Shown: positions 43,476 to 52,810 of the stretch, piece after piece
How positions within the stretch are numbered: the stretch's first letter is position 1
Layout of the letters: each line of letters opens with the position of its first letter
From: Okibacterium sp. HSC-33S16
GTDB lineage: Bacteria > Actinomycetota > Actinomycetes > Actinomycetales > Microbacteriaceae
DNA: 64,000 nucleotides
Assembly: GCF_024171565.1 (NCBI RefSeq)
Contig: NZ_JALJZZ010000004.1
Coordinates: forward strand, 62,001 to 126,000
Direction of reading: 5' to 3'
The notes under the pieces: model-generated
Database searches by the model: none
What the model was told of the DNA's origin: nothing
What the model saw: the letters and a program-made list of their open reading frames with translations, nothing else
Position numbers and translations under genes: made by a program

Positions 43476-44454
43476 CGTCACACTGATTCTCTGCTCGAGG
43501 GAGCGCCCCCGCCTGTTGCGGGACGCTCTCGCGTCGGTCGTGTCTGTGACGTCGCCGGACGTTGAGGTTGTCGTCGTTGATTCAGGATCGACAACGGATG
43601 CCACTGGGCGCGTGGCGCGTGAAGCCGGCGTTCGCACCGTGCGCACTGACATCCGCGGCCTGAGCATCGCCCGCAACGTTGGCCTCCGCGCCTCCGAGCG
43701 CGAGATCGTCGTCTACACCGACGACGATTGCGTGGTCACCGCGGGCTGGCTCGAGGCGATGCTGCGGCACTTCGACGCGCCGGACGTCGGCGTGGTCACC
43801 GGGCGGATGCTCGACCACACCAAGGTCGGCTCAGAGCAGGCCTACACGCACAAGTGGCGGTTCACCGATGTGGCTGACGGACTCGACGCCGGGCACGGCG
43901 CGTTGATGGCGTTCCGACGGAAGCCCCTGCTCGCTCTCGGCGGGTTCGACGAGGTGCTCGGTGCGGGGCGCGAGCTCGCCGGCGCCGAGGACCTCGACGC
44001 GTTTTGCCGCATGATCGACGACGGCTGGCGCATCGTGCACGAGCCCGACAGCATCGTGCACCACGTCTTCACCCGCGTGGGCGAGAACTACCGGGAGCTG
44101 CTGCACGGCTACGGCCTCGGCATGGGGGCACTCGCCAACAAGTGGAGCCGCATCGACAAGTCAATCGGCCGGGTGATGCTCACCGTGGTGCTCAGTCGGC
44201 AACTGCGCAAGGCCGCTCGGGCGCTGCCCCGCCGACGCGCCCGAGCCCGAGCCGAGCTGGCGATGGCCACCGGCATTGTGCGCGGCTACCGGCGCGGGTC
44301 GCGGTTGCGGCTCGACGGAAAACTCTTCGTCGACGCGAGCCGTCCCGCGCCAATCGTGCTGTCCGGCGGCCCTGCCCAGGAGTCCGATGACCCGGCCGGA
44401 GCGTCGAACGCACCCGCACCGCTCTCGAGAGAAGGGCACACGGATGCGCGCTGA
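43459..44454 (+). CDS. Glycosyltransferase family 2
   Basis: A 331-residue GT-A enzyme. VTLILCSRERPRLLRDALASV opens the nucleotide-binding fold. VVYTDDDCVVTAGWLEAML carries the DDD metal motif. AGAEDLDAFCRMIDDGWRI is the usual ED motif. The C-terminal 60 residues are basic and probably disordered. The ATG lies inside the upstream gene's end, so translation is coupled. Confidence 0.88.
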   Translation: MAHPADVTLILCSRERPRLLRDALASVVSVTSPDVEVVVVDSGSTTDATGRVAREAGVRTVRTDIRGLSIARNVGLRASEREIVVYTDDDCVVTAGWLEAMLRHFDAPDVGVVTGRMLDHTKVGSEQAYTHKWRFTDVADGLDAGHGALMAFRRKPLLALGGFDEVLGAGRELAGAEDLDAFCRMIDDGWRIVHEPDSIVHHVFTRVGENYRELLHGYGLGMGALANKWSRIDKSIGRVMLTVVLSRQLRKAARALPRRRARARAELAMATGIVRGYRRGSRLRLDGKLFVDASRPAPIVLSGGPAQESDDPAGASNAPAPLSREGHTDAR

Positions 44455-45802
44455 CTCATCCGCCCTGCCCGTCTCGGTGCAGCCGCTGCGGGTCCTCGAC
44501 GAAAAGTTCCTCGCGAACGAGGTGGTCTTTCGAATCGCCCGCCCGGCGCTTGCCATGATCGTGCCGGGCGACGCCCTGCGCCGGGCCGACGGCAGCATCG
44601 ACGCCGACCTCATCCGCCGCATCGTCGACGAACGCCGCCGCGGCGTTCCGGCCACCGGGCAACGCCTGCAACGGGTCGCCCTCGGACTGGCGACGCCGGC
44701 CTGGGTGCCCGCCGACAACGTCGACCTGGACTGGCATGTGCGGGTGCTCGACGGCGTCTACCCGGCCGGCCCCGACGCCAACCTCCTCTCCGGAGCGGCG
44801 AGCCGGCTCGACCCCTCCCGACCGCTCTGGTCGATCACAGTCGCTGACCTCGACGACGGCCGGATCGCGCTCATCGGCATGATCCACCACTCGGTCGGCG
44901 ACGGCATCTCGGGCATCGAGATGATCTCGGGTCTCCTCACGCCGGCACCATCGACCCCCGGTGAGAGTGCCGCCGAGCCAGCGGTTCCGACCACCCGGGC
45001 GCCCGCCACCCAGCTCGAGCTGCTCCGCGGGCACTACGCCGCCTGGCGCTCCCGGCACGCAACCCGGGCAGACGCGTGGCAGGACTACCGCCGCAAACCG
45101 GTGAAAAAGCGGCTGAGGCGCCTGGGAGGTCGACTGATCAGGCCACTCAAGAACCTCTACCTCGTGCGCTCCGGCCTGGCCGACCGGATGGTCGAGCCCC
45201 ACAACTCCCGCATGCTCCTGCTCGACGCCTCCGCCGTGCGCGGGATCGCCCGGCAGTTCGGCGCGAGTCCCACCATCCTCACCGTGGCCGCGGCGTTCGC
45301 GGCGCTCGCCGCCCTGCACCCCGATGCTCGTGAACACGCGCTCACCGTGCCGCTCTCACTGGGACGCGAGGCGGCGGCACGCAATCACATCTCGATGGTT
45401 CGTGTGGTGGTGACCGCGACGGAGAATCTGTCGGAGCTGGTGGCATCCGTGTCAGAACAACTGACGACAGCCGTGAAGACCGGCAACACGAATACGGTGT
45501 CGCCGCGTGACTGGGCGGGGTATGCGTCACACCTGCCGATGCATGCGCGCCGGCAGTATTTCGGGCCGGCCGAGGTGACGTCGATCACCCTGTGGCCCGT
45601 GCTTGACCTCGACGATCGCATCGCCGTGTTCACCACCACCTACGCGAACACGTTTGCGGTGGCCGTTCTGGCGCGGACGGATCTCGATATCGATCGGGCG
45701 ACGGATGCTGTCGCGCGCGTTTTTCATACAGCCATCGGTACGGCGGCGGCCAAATCGCCGACCCCGGCCGAGAACTCACAGGAGGTGCGCAGTGGCGTCT
45801 AA
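44444..45802 (+). CDS. Wax ester synthase/diacylglycerol acyltransferase-like protein
   Basis: A 452-residue protein of the condensation/WS-DGAT superfamily. The active-site motif HHSVGDG is intact at residues 148-154 (HHxxxDG). Regions equivalent to the donor and acceptor lobes follow, including a late VTSITLWPVLDLDDRIAVFTT stretch split here only for reference. Known members transfer acyl groups from CoA to alcohols or diacylglycerol. Within this glycan operon it may acylate a sugar or a lipid anchor, which is inference. It overlaps the GT2 gene by 11 bp and an acyltransferase gene at its 3' end. Confidence 0.82.
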   Translation: MRADSSALPVSVQPLRVLDEKFLANEVVFRIARPALAMIVPGDALRRADGSIDADLIRRIVDERRRGVPATGQRLQRVALGLATPAWVPADNVDLDWHVRVLDGVYPAGPDANLLSGAASRLDPSRPLWSITVADLDDGRIALIGMIHHSVGDGISGIEMISGLLTPAPSTPGESAAEPAVPTTRAPATQLELLRGHYAAWRSRHATRADAWQDYRRKPVKKRLRRLGGRLIRPLKNLYLVRSGLADRMVEPHNSRMLLLDASAVRGIARQFGASPTILTVAAAFAALAALHPDAREHALTVPLSLGREAAARNHISMVRVVVTATENLSELVASVSEQLTTAVKTGNTNTVSPRDWAGYASHLPMHARRQYFGPAEVTSITLWPVLDLDDRIAVFTTTYANTFAVAVLARTDLDIDRATDAVARVFHTAIGTAAAKSPTPAENSQEVRSGV

Positions 45803-46400
45803 GGGACTCGGCGGGGTGCTGCGATCGGTGCTCGACCCGCGAACGCTCGTGCATGCGGTGCGGCTCGCGCACTTCTACGGATACAGCTGGGTGCAGGAGG
45901 TGCGGAAGCTGCACCGCGGCGCCAACGTATCGTTCGGGCCGACGGTGTCGTTTCGGAACGCCGAGCGGATCTACCTCGGCGCCGGATCGCACCTCGGTGA
46001 GGGCAGTGTGATCTGGGCCGGCAACACGCAGTCGCGGGTGGTGCTCGGGGAGAAGACCCTGCTCGCGCCGAACGTCACGATCACGGCGTCGAACTACGGC
46101 ATTGTCCGCGGCACTCCGGTAATGGACCAACCGAAGATCGAGAAAGACATTGTGATCGGGCCGGGCGTCTGGCTCGGTGCCAACGTCGTGGTCACGGCCG
46201 GGGTGACGATCGGGGCCGGGGCCATCGTCGGAGCCGGGGCCGTTGTCACGCGCGACCTGCCGGAGAACTGCATCGCCGGCGGGGTACCCGCGAGGGTGAT
46301 CGGGCATCGGCCGGCAGCGCCTGCCGAACCGGATGGCGCCGGCACCGACTCTCAGGCGTCGCAACCAGGAAGCACATTCGACCGGGCGGGCATCGCATGA
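45792..46400 (+). CDS. Left-handed beta-helix acyltransferase
   Basis: A 202-residue hexapeptide-repeat transferase. Repeats such as IYLGAGSHLGEGSVIW, IVIGPGVWLGANVVVTAG and VTIGAGAIVGAGAVVTRD run through about 50-165. It resembles sugar O-acetyltransferases of capsule clusters. The GTG at 45792 follows AGGAGGTGC and overlaps the WS/DGAT-like gene by 11 bp. The C-terminal 30 residues are a disordered tail. It is a second acyltransferase besides the one at 28 kb, so the polymer may carry more than one substituent. Confidence 0.83.
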   Translation: MASKGLGGVLRSVLDPRTLVHAVRLAHFYGYSWVQEVRKLHRGANVSFGPTVSFRNAERIYLGAGSHLGEGSVIWAGNTQSRVVLGEKTLLAPNVTITASNYGIVRGTPVMDQPKIEKDIVIGPGVWLGANVVVTAGVTIGAGAIVGAGAVVTRDLPENCIAGGVPARVIGHRPAAPAEPDGAGTDSQASQPGSTFDRAGIA

Positions 46401-48529
46401 CCCAGCCCTCGGTGTCGGTGATCATCGTCAACTTCAATACCCGAGAGCAGACACTCGAGTGCATCGAGTCGGTGTATGCCGAGTCGAGGGCGATGCGGCG
46501 ACTGGGTCCGCCGTCGCCGCCACCGCTCGACAACCTCACCGTGATCGTCGTCGACAACGGTTCGGTCGACGGCAGCGCCGACGCAATCCGCGAACGGTTC
46601 CCGGCTGCCGTGGTGGTCGAAGCTGGCGAGAACCTCGGCTTCGCGCGGGGCGTCAACCGTGGGGTCGACGCGTCGACCGACGAGTACATCCTGCTGCTCA
46701 ATCCCGACACCGTCGTCATTCCGGGTTCGCTCCGCTCACTGGTCTCGTTCGCGGTGCGGAACCCCGACTATGGGCTCTACGGCGGACGCACCCTGCGGCC
46801 CGACGGAACCGTCGACCCGAGTTCGGCCTGGGGCGAGACCACGCTGTGGTCGCTCACCTCGTTTGCGCTCGGGCTGTCCACGGCGTTCAAGCACTCGCTG
46901 CTCTTTGACCCGGAGTCGCTCGGTGAGTGGAAACGCGACAGCGTGCGCGAAGTGCCGATCATCACCGGGTGCCTCACACTCATCCGCCGTGACACCTTCG
47001 CGGCGATCGGGCGGATGGACGAGCGGTTCTTCCTCTACGGCGAGGACGCCGAGTTCTCGGTGCGCGCTCGCCGCTTCGGCTTACGGCCCGTCATCGTGCC
47101 GAGCGCCGTGATCGTCCACGACGTCGGCGGATCGACCGGAAACTCCGGCCGCAAGATGAGCCTCGTGATGGCCGGCAAGGTGACGCTGCTCACACGCTCG
47201 TGGAGCCCGGCGCGTGCGCGGCTCGGCATCGTGCTGCTGCAGGCCGGATCCCTTCTTCGCGCCGCGCTCGAGATCGCGACCCGATCGCCCAAACGCACCT
47301 GGCTCACCGTCTGGCGAGCCCGCGCGAAGTGGCGCACCGGCTACCCGGATGCCGAAGCCGCCCTCTTCGGACGGACCCCGCCGCACCGGCTCGCGCCCGA
47401 GCGAACCGCGCGCAACCAGCCGTTACGGGTTGAGGCCGAACCCGCGTTCCGCACCCAGCACGCGAACCCGTACAACGCCCGGCTCTACGCGGCCATGCCG
47501 AAAGGCGCTGCGGAGGTGCGCGACCTCGGCTACCTCCGCCTGCTCTGGCGCCGCACCGACATCGTGCACCTGCACTGGCCAGACCTGACCTTCCTCTCCG
47601 GTCCCCGCCGGTGGCGACAGATCGCCCGGCTCGTGCTGTTCTTCTCCTTCCTGACGGTGGCCCGGCGAAACGGAACCCGGCTGATCTGGACCGTACACAA
47701 CATCGCGTCCCACGAAAACCGCTCGACCCCGCGCATCCGCAGCTGGTACTCCCGACTGCTGCTCGGCAACGTCGACGGCATCCTCGCGCTCACCACCGAC
47801 GGCATCACTGCGGCCCGAACGGCATACCCGGAGCTGCGCGCGGTGCCCGCATTCGTCACTCCACATGGCGACTACCGCGACAGCTACAACTTCTCGGCGT
47901 CACGGGCCGACGCGCGTCGCGCCCTCGGTGTGCCCGACGGCACGGTGATGGTGAGCGTCGGCCAGATCCGCAGTTACAAGAACTTGCCGCACCTCGTGGA
48001 CGTGTTCGCCCGCCGAGCCGCCAGGGTGCCCGCCGGAGCTGAGCTCGACGTTTTCCCGACCGAGATCCTCGCGATCGCCGGCAAACCCGCCGACGCCGAA
48101 CTGCGCGACGCGCTCAGCACCGCAGCGGCCGGGACTGACTCGGTAATCCTCGACCTGCAGTTTCTCCCCGACGACCGCCTCGCCACCTGGTTGCGGGCGG
48201 CCGACGTCGTCGTGTTGCCGTACTCGCGCGTCCAGAACTCCGGGTCAGCAATTCTTGCGCTCAGCGCCGACCGGCCCGTCGTCGTTCCGGCGATCGGCGC
48301 GATGACCGAACTGCAGCAGCAGGTCGGCGCCGACTGGGTCTACACCTTCGAGGGGAGCCTCACCGCGGAGGTGCTCGATGACGTCGCCGTCTGGCTCCGC
48401 GATACCGAACGAGGCGAGTCCCCGAACCTCGCTGCGCTGGCCTGGCCCGCCATCGCCGCACAGACCCTGGCCGCCTACCGGGCGGTTCTCGATAACCCAC
48501 CTCCGCTGAAGAAGGACAGGTTCCCATGA
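46397..48529 (+). CDS. Two-domain glycosyltransferase (GT2 + GT-B)
   Basis: A 710-residue protein. Residues 1-300 are a rhamnosyltransferase-like GT2: VSVIIVNFNTREQTLECIES, ENLGFARGVNRGV, LLLNPDTVV and FFLYGEDAEFSVRARR. Residues about 350-700 are a GT-B domain with IVHLHWPDL, IWTVHNIASHE, VGQIRSYKNLPHLVDVF and VVLPYSRVQNSGSAILALSADRP. A single polypeptide could add two sugars in sequence. It has ATGA overlaps on both sides. Confidence 0.88.
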   Translation: MTQPSVSVIIVNFNTREQTLECIESVYAESRAMRRLGPPSPPPLDNLTVIVVDNGSVDGSADAIRERFPAAVVVEAGENLGFARGVNRGVDASTDEYILLLNPDTVVIPGSLRSLVSFAVRNPDYGLYGGRTLRPDGTVDPSSAWGETTLWSLTSFALGLSTAFKHSLLFDPESLGEWKRDSVREVPIITGCLTLIRRDTFAAIGRMDERFFLYGEDAEFSVRARRFGLRPVIVPSAVIVHDVGGSTGNSGRKMSLVMAGKVTLLTRSWSPARARLGIVLLQAGSLLRAALEIATRSPKRTWLTVWRARAKWRTGYPDAEAALFGRTPPHRLAPERTARNQPLRVEAEPAFRTQHANPYNARLYAAMPKGAAEVRDLGYLRLLWRRTDIVHLHWPDLTFLSGPRRWRQIARLVLFFSFLTVARRNGTRLIWTVHNIASHENRSTPRIRSWYSRLLLGNVDGILALTTDGITAARTAYPELRAVPAFVTPHGDYRDSYNFSASRADARRALGVPDGTVMVSVGQIRSYKNLPHLVDVFARRAARVPAGAELDVFPTEILAIAGKPADAELRDALSTAAAGTDSVILDLQFLPDDRLATWLRAADVVVLPYSRVQNSGSAILALSADRPVVVPAIGAMTELQQQVGADWVYTFEGSLTAEVLDDVAVWLRDTERGESPNLAALAWPAIAAQTLAAYRAVLDNPPPLKKDRFP

Positions 48530-50073
48530 CCACACTCACCGCCGAGAAGCGCACGCGGTCTCGGTCACGCCGCCACGTGGCATCCGTTGCCGTAGGCATT
48601 CTTGCTCTCGCGCTTCCGCTCGGCATTTCGACACCGGCGTGGGGCGCCGAAACGATTCCCTCGGTGATTGCGTCGCACGAGGCGAACCTGCCACCCGTGT
48701 CGGCGGGGTCGGCGAACCGCGCGTGGGACGGCCCGGCCGTCGCCGTCATCGACAGCGGGGTGAGCACGCACACCGACCTCAATCTGCAGGCGCAGGTGAA
48801 CTGCACGGGAAGCGGAGGGGGAGCGGATGCCAATGGGCACGGAACAGGCGTGTCCGGCTTCATCGGTGCTATCGATGACGATAAAGGTATCGTCGGGATC
48901 GCGCCCGGCGTGCCGATCTACTCGATTCGGATTCTCGACGCCAAGAACAAGGGAACGCCCGACATGTTCACCTGTGCGGTGAACTGGCTCAAGGCGAACG
49001 CAGCGACCTACAACATTCGCGTGGCGAACCTCAGCCTCGGCTACCCGGGCGTCGACGACGGCAACTGCGGACGCACCAACGGAGACGTTGCACACCAGCA
49101 GATCTGCGACCTGACCGCAGCGGGGATTGTGGTGGTGGCCGGGGCCGGCAACAGCGCGACCGACCTGGCGACCACAGTGCCAGCGGCCTACGACGAAGTC
49201 CTGACCGCGACGAATGTCGTGAACTACGACGGCAAGCCGGGCGGCGTCGGATCGCCGAACTGCCCGGGCATCACGGCGCCGGACGACAAGCCAGCGTCGA
49301 AGAGTAACTACGCCGTGTCGGCCGCGGATAGGGCGCACACCCTCGCTCTCAACGGGACGTGCCCGTATACGACGAAGAAGGGCAATGGCTACGACTTCAT
49401 CCAGTCGGGAACGAGCATGTCGAGTGCGGCCGCGACGGGAGTTGTGCTCAACTGCCTGCGTCCGGGTGGCGCGTGTGTCGGCACGTCGGTGCCACAGGTG
49501 CTGCAGACGGTGATCGGGCAGGCGCAGGCCGCGGCGACCACGCGTGGCCGGACCTACGCGGGTGACCCGTTAAGCCAGGTGGGCAACAAGTACTTCGGGT
49601 ACTTCGCGTCGACGGTGCCGTCCGGCACGGTGCCAACGCCGACGCCGACGCCAACGCCAACGCCAACGCCAACGCCGACTCCGACGCCGACTCCAACACC
49701 CACGCCAACGCCGACACCGACGCCGACACCCACCCCCACTCCAACCCCGACCCCGACGCCGACGCCGACCCCAACGCCGACCGATACGACGAAACCAACG
49801 GTGGCGATCACGTCGCCTGCGTCGGGTGTCACGGTCTCGGGAGCGGTGCCGGTCCGGGCGTCGGCCAACGACAATGTCGGTGTCACCGGAGTGACCTTCT
49901 GGGTCGCGAACGTGCAGGTCGCAACCGGTGTGCAAACCTCACCGGGTGTGTGGGAAGCCTCGATCAACTCACGGGCCTATCCCAACGGTAGTTACAAGGC
50001 CACGGCGAAGGCCACGGATGCGAGGGGCAACGTCGGCGTAAGCACGGCGGTGTCGTTCAGGGTCCTGAACTAG
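48526..50073 (+). CDS. Secreted subtilisin-like serine protease with (Pro-Thr)25 linker and Ig-like domain
   Basis: A 515-residue S8 peptidase. A signal peptide ends near residue 41. Catalytic residues are D76 (VAVIDSGVS), H105 (NGHGTGV) and S297 (SGTSMSS), with oxyanion N209. Almost no pro-region lies between signal and catalytic domain. A 25-fold Pro-Thr repeat (370-419) joins it to an Ig-like domain (about 425-515) of the bacterial big/chitinase-associated type (NDNVGVTGVTFWV). There is no sortase signal. Its start overlaps the glycosyltransferase stop (ATGA), tying it to the polysaccharide unit. It may release or process surface proteins. Confidence 0.9.
   Translation: MTTLTAEKRTRSRSRRHVASVAVGILALALPLGISTPAWGAETIPSVIASHEANLPPVSAGSANRAWDGPAVAVIDSGVSTHTDLNLQAQVNCTGSGGGADANGHGTGVSGFIGAIDDDKGIVGIAPGVPIYSIRILDAKNKGTPDMFTCAVNWLKANAATYNIRVANLSLGYPGVDDGNCGRTNGDVAHQQICDLTAAGIVVVAGAGNSATDLATTVPAAYDEVLTATNVVNYDGKPGGVGSPNCPGITAPDDKPASKSNYAVSAADRAHTLALNGTCPYTTKKGNGYDFIQSGTSMSSAAATGVVLNCLRPGGACVGTSVPQVLQTVIGQAQAAATTRGRTYAGDPLSQVGNKYFGYFASTVPSGTVPTPTPTPTPTPTPTPTPTPTPTPTPTPTPTPTPTPTPTPTPTPTPTPTPTDTTKPTVAITSPASGVTVSGAVPVRASANDNVGVTGVTFWVANVQVATGVQTSPGVWEASINSRAYPNGSYKATAKATDARGNVGVSTAVSFRVLN
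49633..49782 (+). repeat. Degenerate hexanucleotide repeat encoding (Pro-Thr)25
   Basis: 150 bp of CCN-ACN units inside the protease gene. Third positions vary (A, C, G, T), so the protein repeat is kept while the DNA repeat is imperfect. Confidence 0.95.
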
Positions 50074-50316
50074 CGGTCGGAAGAGCTGTCCCGGGTGCGG
50101 TCCCTCCCGTCCCCGGGACTTTCGCCGCTCCGCCGGCCTGGTGCCGCTCGGTTCGTCGGGCGGGTGCGTCGGTTCTGAGCGTGGGAACCCGTCGTTAGGG
50201 CCCGATGAACGGGGGTGCCGACGAGCGCGGTGGCGGGCGAGAGTTGCCCGTGCACATCGACGCTTCGGCCACCTTGACCGGGGCGCTTGCCGAAGCCGCC
50301 GCCACCCCTCGAGCAC

Positions 50317-50322
50317 TACACT
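50317..50322 (+). promoter_or_regulatory. -10 box TACACT, leaderless promoter of tdk
   Basis: TACACT ends seven bases before the GTG at 50330. This start gives the conserved thymidine kinase N-terminus. Confidence 0.55.
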
Positions 50323-50329
50323 GAGGGCC

Positions 50330-50950
50330 GTGGCAAAACTGTATTTCCGCTACGGCGCGATGAACTCCGGCAAGAGCACGGCCCTCCTCCAGGCGGCGTT
50401 CAACTACGAAGAGCGCGGCCATGAGGTCCTCCTCGCCAAGCCCGCCGTCGACACCAAAGGCAACAACAACATCGAGAGTCGGCTCGGCGTCTCCCGCGAG
50501 GTCGACTTCATCATCGAACCGGATGCCGACGCCTACGCGCTCTTCCAGAAGCACCGTGCACAGACCCTCACGGAGACAAACACCGATGTTTCGTGCCTGC
50601 TCGTGGATGAAGCACAGTTCCTTACGGACTCGCAGGTCGATGACCTGCTGCGAATTGCGCTGCTGGAGTCAATTCCGGTGATGGCTTATGGCATCCGTAC
50701 CGATTTTCAGACCATGGCGTTCCCGGGAAGCCGGCGGCTACTGGAAGTTGCGCACAGCCTCGAGGAACTCAAGACGATTTGCCGTTGCGGTCGCAAGGCC
50801 ATCTTCAACGGGCGTCGGGTCGGTGACCGGTTCATCTTCGATGGAGACCAGGTCGCGATCGACGGCGTCGAAGTGGCCTACGAGTCACTCTGCGGTGTTT
50901 GCTACCTGCAGGAGTCGGGCGGAAAGCTCGCGCCCCGGCCCTCCCGCTAG
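50330..50950 (+). CDS. tdk: Thymidine kinase (type II)
   Basis: A 206-residue kinase phosphorylating thymidine with ATP. The P-loop GAMNSGKST is at residues 9-17. CLLVDEAQFL is the Walker-B-like catalytic region. Zinc-site cysteines lie in ICRCGRK and LCGVCY. The GTG at 50330 gives the standard start AKLYFRYG. A longer frame upstream has no support. It overlaps the convergent DUF808 gene by 4 bp. Confidence 0.95.
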   Translation: MAKLYFRYGAMNSGKSTALLQAAFNYEERGHEVLLAKPAVDTKGNNNIESRLGVSREVDFIIEPDADAYALFQKHRAQTLTETNTDVSCLLVDEAQFLTDSQVDDLLRIALLESIPVMAYGIRTDFQTMAFPGSRRLLEVAHSLEELKTICRCGRKAIFNGRRVGDRFIFDGDQVAIDGVEVAYESLCGVCYLQESGGKLAPRPSR

Positions 50951-51864
50951 TGGCGAACGGCGGCCGGTGATGCGCCGCCTTCGGTGAAGGTCGGTTCCTT
51001 GCCGCGCAGGCGACCGATGAGGAGGACTACTCCGACGACGACCAGGCCGAGCGCGAGCCCCACGATGGCCGAGACCAGTGTGTCGCCGAACCAGACGACG
51101 ACCGTTCCGAGCGGCTCGAGGGCGTGTTCGATGCCGTGCACGACGTCTCCGATCAGCGGCACACCCACGTCGGTGAGGTTGGAGAGCACGAGGTGGCCTC
51201 CGACCCACAGCATGGCAACGGTGCCGACAACACTGATCACGCGGAAAACGGCGGGCATTGAATTGACGATGCGCGTGCCGGTGCGTCGAACGCTCGGGTT
51301 TGAGTTGTCTGCCATGCTCAGGCCGATGTCATCGATCTTCACGAGGAGCGCGACGGCGCCGTAGACAACGCCGGTCATGAGCAGGGCAATGACGGCGAGC
51401 GCGCCGAGAGTGAGCCAGATACTCATGTTTTTGTCGAGGCTCGCGAGTGAGATCAGCATGATCTCTGTCGAGAGGATGAGGTCGGTGCGCACAGCGCCGC
51501 TGACGAGTCTCTTCTCGTCGCGCGCACCCTCGTCAGCATGGCCGTGGTGCAGGCCGAACCATTCGAGGACCTTCTCAGCGCCTTCGAAGCAGAGGTACGT
51601 TCCGCCCAGGATGAGGAGATAGGGCAGCACAAACGGTGCAAAGGCGGTGAGCAGCAGCGCGATCGGGATGATGATGAAGAACTTGTTGATCAGGGAGCCG
51701 CGTGCAATCTTCGCGACGACGGGTATCTCGCGCGCGGGGGTGAGGCCCTGCACATACTGAGGAGTCACAGCAGCGTCATCGATCACCACGCCGGCGGTCT
51801 TCGCGGATGCTTTCAACGCGGCGCTCAGGATGTCATCGACAACAGCGAGCAGACCTACAGACAT
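50947..51864 (-). CDS. DUF808 family membrane protein
   Basis: A 305-residue protein with about six to seven hydrophobic segments. The N-terminal MSVGLLAVVDDILSAALKA and TAGVVIDDAAVTPQYVQGL are the hallmark of the DUF808/YedI family. Function is unknown. GGAAGGAGACAC precedes the ATG. An AT-rich patch upstream (about 51887-51902) probably holds its promoter. Confidence 0.88.
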   Translation of the reverse strand: MSVGLLAVVDDILSAALKASAKTAGVVIDDAAVTPQYVQGLTPAREIPVVAKIARGSLINKFFIIIPIALLLTAFAPFVLPYLLILGGTYLCFEGAEKVLEWFGLHHGHADEGARDEKRLVSGAVRTDLILSTEIMLISLASLDKNMSIWLTLGALAVIALLMTGVVYGAVALLVKIDDIGLSMADNSNPSVRRTGTRIVNSMPAVFRVISVVGTVAMLWVGGHLVLSNLTDVGVPLIGDVVHGIEHALEPLGTVVVWFGDTLVSAIVGLALGLVVVGVVLLIGRLRGKEPTFTEGGASPAAVRH

Positions 51865-51929
51865 GTGTCTCCTTCCGGGGAGTAGGAGGATAACTTTATC
51901 TTTCGTGGCCGGGTGCCGAGGGCGGGTTG

Positions 51930-52679
51930 CTAGAGAGCCTTGGTTGGTGAGATGACCAGTTCATTGATGCAGACGTGCCGCGGGCTGTCGAGGACGAATT
52001 GCACTGCGTGAGCGATGTCCTGCGCGGAGAGCATCGTTGCCCGGTCCGATGTCCCGGGAACGCGGGGCCGCATCGACAGGAAATCCGTGTCGACGTCGCC
52101 CGGGCAGAGGTGGCAGGCGCGGATGCCGTGGTTGTTCTCCTGCGCGTTGAGGCTCTCTGCCAGGGACGCGAGGGCGGTCTTGCTTGCGCTGTATGCAACG
52201 CCCGCGTCGGGTGAGAATCGCCAGCCGGAATATGAGGAGATGAACACGACCACGCCGTTGGCGCGCTCACGCATACCCGGTAACACGGCGGAGACCGCGC
52301 TCGCCGCGGCCACCAAGTTGGTCTGGACAATGGAGCTGAAGTCCCGCATGGTTTGGTCGCGCCAGTACCGCTGCGGGGTATTCAGGCCAGCGGAGAGAAC
52401 CAGGTGGGTGAGGGGGCCAACCTCCCGTTCGATGCGTTGGGCCGCCGCAACAACATCGTCATCGTTCGTCGCGTCGAGCGGCACGACCAGTGCTTCCCCG
52501 CCACTCTCGTGGATGGAGCGGGCAGTGTCCTCGAGGGCATCGACCCGACGTCCACTGAGTGCGACCCGGTAACCACGGGCGGCTGCCGTCTCGGCGACGG
52601 CCCGCCCCATTCCGCTTCCGGCGCCGGTGATCCACACCACATTCTGAGGGGACATGGCGCTCATCGTGTTGGTGGACAC
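51930..52679 (-). CDS. Short-chain dehydrogenase/reductase
   Basis: A 249-residue classical SDR. The cofactor loop TGAGSGMG is at residues 18-25. An NAG-equivalent region LSAGLN follows, then catalytic Tyr/Lys in VAYSASKTA, then HLCPGDVDTDF. The oxidised substrate is unknown. The GTG at 52679 is supported by an AGAGGAAC ribosome binding site; internal ATGs at residues 6 and 9 are alternatives. It is divergent from another SDR gene. Confidence 0.85.
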   Translation of the reverse strand: MSTNTMSAMSPQNVVWITGAGSGMGRAVAETAAARGYRVALSGRRVDALEDTARSIHESGGEALVVPLDATNDDDVVAAAQRIEREVGPLTHLVLSAGLNTPQRYWRDQTMRDFSSIVQTNLVAAASAVSAVLPGMRERANGVVVFISSYSGWRFSPDAGVAYSASKTALASLAESLNAQENNHGIRACHLCPGDVDTDFLSMRPRVPGTSDRATMLSAQDIAHAVQFVLDSPRHVCINELVISPTKAL

Positions 52680-52740
52680 GGGGTTCCTCTTTCCTCCGGG
52701 CGCTCCCGATCTGCACCGAGGTGCGCGGGAGCGTGCGAGC

Positions 52741-52746
52741 TAGAAT
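52741..52746 (+). promoter_or_regulatory. -10 box TAGAAT of the plus-strand SDR gene
   Basis: TAGAAT predicts a start near 52753 and a leader of about 58 bases with GGGGA upstream of the GTG at 52811. Confidence 0.45.
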
Positions 52747-52810
52747 CGCGTGAAAGTATACGGCTGCCCCGGCCAGGACAGCCCCTCTCGACACGAACGG
52801 GGACTTCAGC

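Noticed and set aside
49633-49782. 150-bp tandem repeat as a CRISPR or intergenic satellite
   Set aside because: It is in frame inside the protease gene and encodes a clean (Pro-Thr)25 linker.
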